The notes under the pieces are model-generated. The model was not told where the DNA came from, made no database searches, and was given only the letters and a program-made list of their open reading frames with translations. The position numbers were made by a program, and so were the translations under genes. Positions 1-5,380 of a DNA stretch of 14,412 nt are shown piece by piece (the first letter of the stretch is position 1; each line of letters starts with the position of its first letter). Source of the stretch: Nitrospirota bacterium (lineage in GTDB: Bacteria; Nitrospirota; CAKKRA01; 9FT-COMBO-42-15); NCBI GenBank assembly GCA_016214425.1, contig JACRON010000212.1:1-14412 (forward strand). Direction: 5' to 3'.

Positions 1-81
1 TGGAAGGAAAAGAAAAAGTAGTGGTAAATTGTTTGACAATATCAAGGTGATATTATATTATAGGCACAAAAGGAGGGTCTT
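1..81 (+). other. Upstream edge; possible 3' end of a preceding gene
   Basis: Two frames could be the tail of a gene that starts before the window: one ends in WKEKKK and a stop at 19-21, another in VVVNCLTISR and a stop at 48-50. Neither can be recognised. In many V/A-type ATPase operons subunit I precedes subunit K, so a subunit I tail is possible, but nothing in these few residues proves it. The rest of the segment holds a promoter-like sequence and the ribosome binding site of the next gene. Confidence 0.25.
33..61 (+). promoter_or_regulatory. Sigma70-like promoter with a dyad in its spacer, upstream of the c-subunit gene
   Basis: TTGACA at 33-38 is a perfect -35 box, and TATTAT at 56-61 is a 5/6 match to the -10 box, with a 17-base spacer. 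A perfect 7-base inverted repeat, AATATCA-AGG-TGATATT, covers 38-54 and so fills the spacer. A start point near 68 would give a leader of only about 14 bases, containing the AGGAGGG ribosome binding site at 71-77. Such a promoter could raise subunit K output, since the ring needs many copies per complex. The boxes are seen; their use is inferred. Confidence 0.45.
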
Positions 82-300
82 ATGGAGACTGTATTGATTG
101 CCTTTGCTGCTGCGCTTGCCATTGCCATTCCTGCCATTGCCACTGCCTGGGCGCAGTCAAAGATTGGTTCTGCCGGCGCCGGCGCTATGGCAGAAAAACC
201 AGAGATCAGCGGAACTATTATCGTCCTTTTAGCCATTCCTGAAACAATGGTAATCCTCGGCTTTGTTGTTGCTGTTATGATTATACTTTATTTGAAGTAA
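82..300 (+). CDS. atpK: V/A-type ATPase subunit K (c-ring proteolipid)
   Basis: This 72-residue protein is a two-helix hairpin that forms the membrane ring carrying H+ or Na+ through the V/A-type ATPase. Helix 1 (about residues 4-27) is rich in Ala and Ile; a Gly/Ala-rich turn with AMAEKP follows, then helix 2 (about 44-70). Glu54, in the segment AIPETMVILGF, is the ion-binding carboxylate. Gln25 in helix 1 lies 29 residues before Glu54 and Thr55 follows it, a pattern compatible with Na+ binding. The length is normal for a single-hairpin c subunit, about half that of the duplicated four-helix forms. An AGGAGGG ribosome binding site four bases before the ATG fixes the start. The next ATPase gene follows only after a 163-base repeat-filled gap. 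Confidence 0.93.
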   Translation: METVLIAFAAALAIAIPAIATAWAQSKIGSAGAGAMAEKPEISGTIIVLLAIPETMVILGFVVAVMIILYLK

Positions 301-463
301 AAGAACCAAAAGTTCTAAATCCGAAATCCTAAATTCTAAACAAGTTCAGATGACAAAAATTCAGGTAACAAGGGGTTGCAACCCCTTGTTTAGATTATTT
401 GAATTTAGAATTTTGGATTTGTTTAGAATTCATTGCGTAGGATTTGTATTTTGAGGTTGACAA
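301..463. repeat. MITE-like repeat cluster between the K and E subunit genes
   Basis: This 163-base gap interrupts an otherwise compact ATPase operon. Bases 317-336 (AAATCCGAAATCCTAAATTC) and 401-420 are an inverted pair matching at 18 of 20 positions. They flank a 24-base perfect palindrome at 367-390. The arms show the 7-base GGATTT(C/T) periodicity that is also found inside the cca gene at 13503-13541. The arrangement resembles a small non-autonomous repeat element. The last bases hold GAGG at 453-456, the ribosome binding site of the next gene. Confidence 0.6.
367..390. repeat. 24-base perfect palindrome
   Basis: The sequence is its own reverse complement, with AACAAGGGG on the left, TTGCAA at the centre and CCCCTTGTT on the right. 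In RNA it would fold as a 10-base-pair stem with a TGCA loop. The bases that follow, TAGATTATTT, are only moderately T-rich, so a Rho-independent terminator is not well supported. It could act as an RNA processing or mRNA-stabilising hairpin between the K cistron and the stalk cistrons, or simply be part of a repeat element. Confidence 0.6.
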
Positions 464-1051
464 ATGTCTCATCAGGATTTAATAAAGGCACTCTTGCAGG
501 ACGGAAGGCGTCAGTGCGAGCAGATTATTGAAAAGGCAAAGGCTGATGCAGAAGAGACTGTGAAGAATGCAGAAAGAGAATTAGAACAACTAAAAAAGGA
601 AGAGCTTAAAAAGATTGAATCAGATATTAAAATAAAATCCGTAGAAACCTTAAACAGGGCAAAGGTAAATTCAGAAGGCAAGGTGCTTAAGGCAAAATAT
701 GAGATTATAGAAAATATATTTCAGGGCGCAGCAAAGAGATTCTCAGAGATTAAGGACAGCAAGGAGCATCCGACTGTCTTTGAAAAGCTCTGCAAAGAGA
801 TTTTAGGAGATATTAAAGGCGATACAAAGATTATAATAGATAAAGAAGACGCCAAGCTGTTTAAAAAACTTTTTCCTGATATTAATGTTAAAATTGAGCC
901 GTTTCAGGGTAATTCAAGGATTTCAGGCATTGAGTTGGTTACTCAAAACGGTTCTGTGATAATAAAGAACACTTTGATTTCCCGCCTTGAAAAGATAAAG
1001 CCTGAGCTGATGCTTGAACTAAACAAACTTCTCTTTGGTACGGGGAGATGA
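464..1051 (+). CDS. atpE: V/A-type ATPase subunit E (peripheral stalk)
   Basis: The 195-residue protein has the layout of subunit E. Residues about 1-90 form a long charged helix rich in Lys, Glu and Ala (QIIEKAKADAEETVKNAERE), which would be the coiled coil of the peripheral stalk. From about 90 onward comes a compact alpha/beta domain (FEKLCKEIL, TKIIIDKED, SGIELVTQNGSVIIKNTLISRLEKIKPEL) that contacts the catalytic head. The motif GxxLxTxxGxIxxxNTLxxRLE near the C terminus is typical of the family. Length is normal. The ATG has GAGG eight bases upstream. Its stop overlaps the next start in ATGA, indicating translational coupling. Confidence 0.92.
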   Translation: MSHQDLIKALLQDGRRQCEQIIEKAKADAEETVKNAERELEQLKKEELKKIESDIKIKSVETLNRAKVNSEGKVLKAKYEIIENIFQGAAKRFSEIKDSKEHPTVFEKLCKEILGDIKGDTKIIIDKEDAKLFKKLFPDINVKIEPFQGNSRISGIELVTQNGSVIIKNTLISRLEKIKPELMLELNKLLFGTGR

Positions 1052-2088
1052 CAGACTATTCCTATATCAATGCAAGGATAAGGGGCATGAAGGGAAGGCT
1101 CTTTAAGATTTCTGATTATGAAGAATTAATATCAATGAAAGAGCTTTCATCAGTTTTACTGTTTATTTTTAATTCTCACTATGGCAGGTTTATTGTTAGC
1201 GCTGAAAAGGCAGGTGTAAATGAGATAGACGAGGCATTGAGGAGGGACCTTTCAGATACATTTAAAAAGGTCAGCAGGATTGCTGAAAGGGAGATAAAGA
1301 GGCTCCTTGATATACTCCTTGGCAGATGGGATGTATATAATATAAAGACCATATTAAGGGGGAGGCATATTAATAAGACGCCAGAGGATATCATGCCTCT
1401 TTTAATTGCCACTGGCATCTTTTCTGAATCTTTATTAAAAGAGCTCTGCCTGCAGGAGGATATAAAAGGTATTGCTGATTTATTGGTTACATGGGGTTCT
1501 TCCTATGGATATGCGATTCAGGAGGGCGTTAAGGAGTATAAAGAGAGCGGCGATATATCTTCTCTTGAGTTAAGGCTTGATAAAATATATTTTGAAGATT
1601 CGCTAAAAAGGCTTAATAAAAAAAAGAAGGGAGATTATTATGTCTGCACCATGCTCTCCTTTCAGATTGATATGCTTAATATGATTACTGCCTTCAGGTT
1701 GCTGAAAGAGGAGAGGCTAAAGATATATGCAGATGCCTATTTTATTGACGGTGGCGAGGTATTCTCAAAAAAGCAGTATAAGAAGATATTAAGTGCGAAT
1801 GAATTTGAAGAAGGTCTCAGATTATTAAACAGCGTCCAGCTTCGCAGCAGATTCAAGATTACAGAAGAAGGGCTTTTAGTAATAAATGATCTTCCTGAAA
1901 TGGAGCGCAGGCTTGAGATTGGGTTATTGAAAAATGCAATAAGCCTTTCATTAAATGACCCCTTGAATATCTCCGTTATAATCGGATATATCTGGAGAAA
2001 GATCAATGAGGTGATAAACCTAAGGCTGATACTCCGCGGGAAATTTGTGGAGATGCCTGAACAAAGGCTAAGGAAGATGGTGGTTTAA
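1048..2088 (+). CDS. atpC: V/A-type ATPase subunit C (central stalk socket on the c ring)
   Basis: This 346-residue protein is the right size for the V/A-type subunit C (d in eukaryotes), the funnel that joins the rotor shaft to the membrane ring. The N terminus YSYINARIRGMKGRLF is characteristic, and the helical repeats include the motif LLGRWDVYNIKTILRGRH near residues 92-107 and a C-terminal WRKINEVINLRLILRGK. Family members carry this 'DxxNLKxILR'-like motif twice in their pseudo-threefold fold. The start overlaps the subunit E stop by four bases. No membrane segments are expected, and none are seen. Confidence 0.92.
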   Translation: MTDYSYINARIRGMKGRLFKISDYEELISMKELSSVLLFIFNSHYGRFIVSAEKAGVNEIDEALRRDLSDTFKKVSRIAEREIKRLLDILLGRWDVYNIKTILRGRHINKTPEDIMPLLIATGIFSESLLKELCLQEDIKGIADLLVTWGSSYGYAIQEGVKEYKESGDISSLELRLDKIYFEDSLKRLNKKKKGDYYVCTMLSFQIDMLNMITAFRLLKEERLKIYADAYFIDGGEVFSKKQYKKILSANEFEEGLRLLNSVQLRSRFKITEEGLLVINDLPEMERRLEIGLLKNAISLSLNDPLNISVIIGYIWRKINEVINLRLILRGKFVEMPEQRLRKMVV

Positions 2089-2147
2089 GGAATTAAATCT
2101 TTTTGAATAATGACAGACATTTTTACTATGGAGCAAAGCGACAGACT

Positions 2148-2477
2148 ATGCCTCGTGTTGTTGTATTAACAGATTATGATACAGGTCTTGGTTTTCAGCT
2201 TGCAGGTGTAGAGGTTTTTAAAGCAAAATCATCTGCTGAGGCAGAGTCAAGCCTATGCAATCTTATGCTGGATAAGGATATTGGCATTATTGCGCTTAAT
2301 GAAGATTTTCTTGAGGGATTCTCTGAAAGAATAAAAAAGAGGCTTGAAGGAAGCAAGCATCCGATTGTATTCCCCTTCCCCTCAATTAAAAAATGGGAGG
2401 AGACAGCGCCTCCCGAGGAGTATGTTGCCAGATTAATCAGAAGGGCAATAGGGTATCATTTAAAGATACGGCGATAA
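2148..2477 (+). CDS. atpF: V/A-type ATPase subunit F (central rotor)
   Basis: The product begins MPRVVVLTDYDTGLGFQLAGVEVF, the standard opening of subunit F, whose first strand and D-x-D-T-x-x-GF-x-LAG motif form a CheY-like fold. It also has IGIIALNEDFLEGF and, near the end, HPIVFPFPS. Subunit F sits beside subunit D in the rotating shaft. The start at 2148 gives 109 residues, the usual size. An in-frame TTG at 2103, with AAGGA 11 bases upstream, would add 15 residues (NNDRHFYYGAKRQT) that are not part of the family; the nearest site to 2148 is a weak GGAGC about 13 bases away, so the start is somewhat open. It is the last ATPase gene here: A, B and D do not follow. Confidence 0.88.
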   Translation: MPRVVVLTDYDTGLGFQLAGVEVFKAKSSAEAESSLCNLMLDKDIGIIALNEDFLEGFSERIKKRLEGSKHPIVFPFPSIKKWEETAPPEEYVARLIRRAIGYHLKIRR

Positions 2478-2543
2478 AGAAAACCATAATAACTACGCAT
2501 TCACAAGTATTTAAGTCGTTTTATATAAATCATATCTCTTTCC

Positions 2544-2573
2544 TTGACTCTGAGCCAAAAAATCTGCTATCAT
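2544..2573 (+). promoter_or_regulatory. Probable sigma70 promoter of the zinc-ribbon gene
   Basis: TTGACT at 2544-2549 and TATCAT at 2568-2573 each match the consensus at five of six positions and are separated by 18 bases. The expected start point is near 2580, just before the AGAGGT ribosome binding site at 2581-2586 and the ATG at 2594. This supports a new transcription unit after the ATPase genes. Confidence 0.45.
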
Positions 2574-2593
2574 AAATTTAAGAGGTATTTATT

Positions 2594-2941
2594 ATGGCAG
2601 ATAATAAAGCAGAAAAACCAAAAATCAAATGTCCTGGCACAAGGACAATGCTTGATGCGCCGCCGGAAGATGTAAAGTGCAGAAGGTGTGGGTATGAAAC
2701 AGAGATTTTTGCTGATGAACCCAAGGTTGAGTGTCCGAAGTGCGGCGCAGATATCTTCAGGCAGGCAGATGAGCCAAAGCCGCCGTCATGCGTTGAGTGG
2801 TGTCAGTTTGCTGAGAAGTGCCTTGGAGATGTCTTTGACCTATCAAAGATAAAGAAAATCGGCGGCCAGGAACGGGAAAAGGGCAAGGAGTATCTGGATA
2901 ATATCTTGAAAAAGATGGAGGAGTGCAAGAAGGAGAAATAA
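2594..2941 (+). CDS. Small cysteine-rich zinc-ribbon protein of unknown function
   Basis: This 115-residue soluble protein has eight cysteines in its first 80 residues: C13 (in KCPGT), C29xxC32, C47xxC50 (CPKCG), then C66, C70 and C76 in the stretch SCVEWCQFAEKC. CxxC pairs of this kind usually bind zinc or an iron-sulfur cluster. The pattern CPG, CxxCG, CxxCG, CxxxCxFAExC resembles the N-terminal region of a group of bacterial HD-domain phosphohydrolase-like proteins, but the HD domain is absent here. The C-terminal 40 residues are a Lys/Glu-rich helix. AGAGGT seven bases upstream supports the ATG. Its last 99 bases overlap the convergent queH frame on the other strand. Function is not known; the family resemblance is from memory. 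Confidence 0.75.
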   Translation: MADNKAEKPKIKCPGTRTMLDAPPEDVKCRRCGYETEIFADEPKVECPKCGADIFRQADEPKPPSCVEWCQFAEKCLGDVFDLSKIKKIGGQEREKGKEYLDNILKKMEECKKEK

Positions 2942-3481
2942 AAGTTTGCTGTAGATACACCCGCAGTAATCCTGTCTGTATAAATTGTATTTTCTGCTTA
3001 GTTCAAGGCTTCTTTTAAAGCCGTCCTTCTTTTTAAAGTCTGCCTCATAAAACTTGATGCCGTATTTTTCAGATAGTCCTCTGCCTATGCTATTAATCAC
3101 TGATGCCTTTTTATGAGGGCTTATTGAAAGCACTGTTGTAAAAATATCAAAACCATTTTCTTTTGCAAACTCTGCTGCCTTTTCAAGACGCATGTCATAG
3201 CACACCTTGCATCTCTTCCCGCCCTCTAATTCCTGTTTAAGATTTTCAGTTAATTTAAACCATATTTCAGCATCATATTGCGCTTCAATTAAAGGTATGC
3301 CTATTTTATTATATAATTCCTTTGCCTCTCCAAGCCTGCGCATGTATTCTTCTTCAGGGTGTATGTTAGGGTCATAGAAATAGCCTGTGATTTCAAATTT
3401 GTCCTTCAGCCGCTCTATAACAGCAGTAGAGCAGGGCGCACAGCAGATATGCAGGAGCAATTTTGGTTTTTGTAAAGACAT
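2843..3481 (-). CDS. queH: Epoxyqueuosine reductase QueH (DUF208 family)
   Basis: QueH carries out the last step of queuosine synthesis in bacteria lacking QueG: it reduces epoxyqueuosine to queuosine in the tRNA anticodon. The family cysteines are all present: HICCAPCST (C13, C14, C17), RCKVCYDMRL (C91, C94) and YCGC (C173, C175), which in this family ligate a [4Fe-4S] cluster and a nearby iron. YDPNIHPEEEY and the SPHKK segment are also typical. The catalytic part ends at about residue 178 (CIYSK); family members usually stop near there. Here the frame continues for about 34 residues of Leu/Phe/Ile-rich sequence that is simply the antisense of the Lys/Glu-rich end of the convergent zinc-ribbon gene. 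GAGG upstream of the ATG fits the start. Confidence 0.93.
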   Translation of the reverse strand: MSLQKPKLLLHICCAPCSTAVIERLKDKFEITGYFYDPNIHPEEEYMRRLGEAKELYNKIGIPLIEAQYDAEIWFKLTENLKQELEGGKRCKVCYDMRLEKAAEFAKENGFDIFTTVLSISPHKKASVINSIGRGLSEKYGIKFYEADFKKKDGFKRSLELSRKYNLYRQDYCGCIYSKLLFLLLALLHLFQDIIQILLALFPFLAADFLYL

Positions 3482-3571
3482 TCTCGCCTCTTTCTGATAT
3501 AATTATACATTAAGTTATCGCTTATTTTCAAATTAATACAACCGCAATATCAATTTATTTATAAGGAATTT

Positions 3572-3602
3572 CCCCCTTTGAAAAAGGGGGATACAGGGGG
3601 AT
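3572..3602. repeat. CCCCCTTT-GAA-AAAGGGGG hairpin repeat, intergenic copy
   Basis: CCCCCTTT at 3572-3579 and AAAGGGGG at 3583-3590 form an 8-base-pair stem with loop GAA, followed by ATACAGGGGGATT. It lies between the divergently transcribed queH and the PEP carboxylase gene, so it cannot be a terminator of either. A second copy with the same stem and a related tail (GGGGGATATAAAGGGATT) lies at 14162-14193 inside the broken cca gene. Confidence 0.75.
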
Positions 3603-3670
3603 TTAAAAAAAATTAACATTACACAATAATGTAAGAGGACTTATTGTATTTGTATTAGTTAATAAATATT

Positions 3671-5119
3671 ATGAAAAAGCCACAGATAAAAAGAAAGATA
3701 CCTGCCACAATGGCAACACAGCATCCTGATAATGTCTCTGCCCCTTTCTGGAAGGAGAAGGGCGACCCCTTTATCAGCACTATAGAAGAGGTTGAGGAGG
3801 CCAAGCTCTTTACAACATACTATACCTTCTTTAAAAAGAGGCAGCTTGGCAGGGATATATTCCTTACCTTCAGGCTTCCTAATATCTGGCTTGAAAAGGG
3901 CTACAGGATAGCAAGGGCATATATGGCAATACTGACATCTGTAGATTTTTCAAGCGCACTTAAGGTTGCAAGCCCTCCTGTCTTTGAGGTAATTCTCCCA
4001 ATGACAGACAAGGCAGAGAAGCTGATATATTTACAAAAAACCTTTGCCCAGATAGCAAAGTTTAAGGATAAGGCATTTGGCGAAAAGGTGAAGGTCTTTG
4101 ATTATTTGAGAGTGATTCCTTTGATTGAAGGGGTTAATGAGCTTACATCCTCAAAGAAGATTCTGCATGATTATGTCAGGCTTCACAAAAAAGAATATAA
4201 GTCTCCTCCGGAATATCTGAGGCCTTTTATTGCCCGCTCTGACCCTGCCTTAAACGCTGGCATAGTCTCTGCAACTATTGCTGCAAAGATTGCACTTTCT
4301 GAATTTTATAAGTTCAGCGAGGAGAGCAGGGTGCCTGTTTTTCCGATTATCGGCGTTGGTGCCTTGCCATTCAGGGGAGGGCTTTCACCTTATACACTTA
4401 AAAATTTCCTTGATGAATACAGCGGCATCAGGACAGTTACCATACAATCTGCATTCAGATACGACTATCCTGCTGATGAGTCAAGAAAGGCTGTAAGATA
4501 CTTAAACAAGATGTTGAAGATGGGCAATCCAAAGCTCTATTCTTTAACAGATATAAAAAACGGGAAGAGGCTTATATCCATATTCAGTAATTATTACTGC
4601 AAGACCATTGAGGAGATTGCAGGCGCTGTAAACAGCCTTTCAGAATATATCCCAAGGAGGCGGGAGAGGATGCTTCATATCGGCCTTTTTGGCTATTCAA
4701 GGGTCATTGGCAAAAAGAGGTTGCCCCGTGCAATAACCTTTACAGCAGCATTGTATTCCCTTGGCATACCTCCTGAACTGATTGGCGTTGGGAGGGGAAT
4801 CAGGGAGATGATAAAGAAGAACCTTGATAGAGACATTAAGATGTTCTATAAAAATCTTATACCTGATATGATTATGGCAGGGAATTATCTTAATAAGGAG
4901 AACCTGTATTTCTTGTCAAAGACAGAGACGGCATGGAGCGAAATTGCTGAAGATGTAAAGCTGATAGAGGAATTCATCGGCAGGGAGCTTGGGCCGACAG
5001 ATACAAGGCATTTTATACACAGAAATATCACATCAAATATATATTTCCTCTGGAAGGAGAAGAATGACCCAAAAGAGCAGATTGTTGAGGCAGCGCGCAT
5101 CAGACAGTCATTGGGATAA
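3671..5119 (+). CDS. ppcA: Archaeal-type phosphoenolpyruvate carboxylase
   Basis: The 482-residue product has the size and motifs of the short archaeal-type PEP carboxylase (PEPcase_2), not the roughly 900-residue bacterial enzyme. It adds bicarbonate to PEP, giving oxaloacetate and phosphate to refill the TCA cycle. Family signatures are the N-terminal MATQHPDN (residues 14-21), LRVIPLIEGVNEL, PEYLRPFIARSDPALNAG (near 180-198) and IGLFGYSR in the C-terminal half. The ATG at 3671 has no good ribosome binding site; an in-frame ATG at 3710 has none either and would cut the conserved region close, so the upstream start is kept. The next gene begins 12 bases after its stop, which implies co-transcription with a membrane protein and a phosphate transporter. 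Confidence 0.93.
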   Translation: MKKPQIKRKIPATMATQHPDNVSAPFWKEKGDPFISTIEEVEEAKLFTTYYTFFKKRQLGRDIFLTFRLPNIWLEKGYRIARAYMAILTSVDFSSALKVASPPVFEVILPMTDKAEKLIYLQKTFAQIAKFKDKAFGEKVKVFDYLRVIPLIEGVNELTSSKKILHDYVRLHKKEYKSPPEYLRPFIARSDPALNAGIVSATIAAKIALSEFYKFSEESRVPVFPIIGVGALPFRGGLSPYTLKNFLDEYSGIRTVTIQSAFRYDYPADESRKAVRYLNKMLKMGNPKLYSLTDIKNGKRLISIFSNYYCKTIEEIAGAVNSLSEYIPRRRERMLHIGLFGYSRVIGKKRLPRAITFTAALYSLGIPPELIGVGRGIREMIKKNLDRDIKMFYKNLIPDMIMAGNYLNKENLYFLSKTETAWSEIAEDVKLIEEFIGRELGPTDTRHFIHRNITSNIYFLWKEKNDPKEQIVEAARIRQSLG

Positions 5120-5131
5120 GGTAATCTGATA

Positions 5132-5380
5132 GTGGCAATTCTAATCATTACTATTTTTGCATTCTTAATAAATCTCTTTTTTGGTGTTTTAAGGGCTGAT
5201 ACAAAGAGCTTTTCAATAAAATGGTTCTTATATATCCATATTCCTGTTTTTATTATTATTCCTGTCAGGCTGATGATGGGTTTAGGGAACTGGTATATCC
5301 TGTATTTAATAGCAGTATCCTTTTCAGGCCAGTATCTTGGTGTATTATTAGGCAGATATAAAAAGGGATTGTATGACTAA
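5132..5380 (+). CDS. Small three-helix membrane protein of unknown function
   Basis: The 82-residue product starts with GTG, with AAGG ten bases upstream. Hydrophobicity suggests three membrane segments: about residues 2-20, 29-50 (IHIPVFIIIPVRLMMGLG) and 55-75. It ends in a positively charged RYKKGLYD, placing the C terminus on the cytoplasmic side by the positive-inside rule. I do not recognise the family. It sits 12 bases after ppcA and overlaps the start of the Na+/phosphate cotransporter gene by eight bases, so all three are almost surely translated from one message. It may be an accessory subunit of the transporter, but only position supports that. Confidence 0.75.
   Translation: MAILIITIFAFLINLFFGVLRADTKSFSIKWFLYIHIPVFIIIPVRLMMGLGNWYILYLIAVSFSGQYLGVLLGRYKKGLYD

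Noticed and set aside
367..390. 24-base palindrome as a terminator of atpK
   Set aside because: The stem is followed by TAGATTATTT, not a clean T-run, and it is embedded in a larger inverted repeat; the downstream genes belong to the same complex.
2103..2147. TTG start giving a 15-residue longer ATPase subunit F
   Set aside because: The added residues do not belong to the family, and MPRVVVLTD is the normal N terminus; kept only as an alternative because the site before 2103 is reasonable.
3572..3590. Strong CCCCC/GGGGG hairpin as a Rho-independent terminator
   Set aside because: It lies upstream of both flanking genes, which are divergent, and has no T-run in the right place. It matches the copy in cca and is better explained as a repeat.
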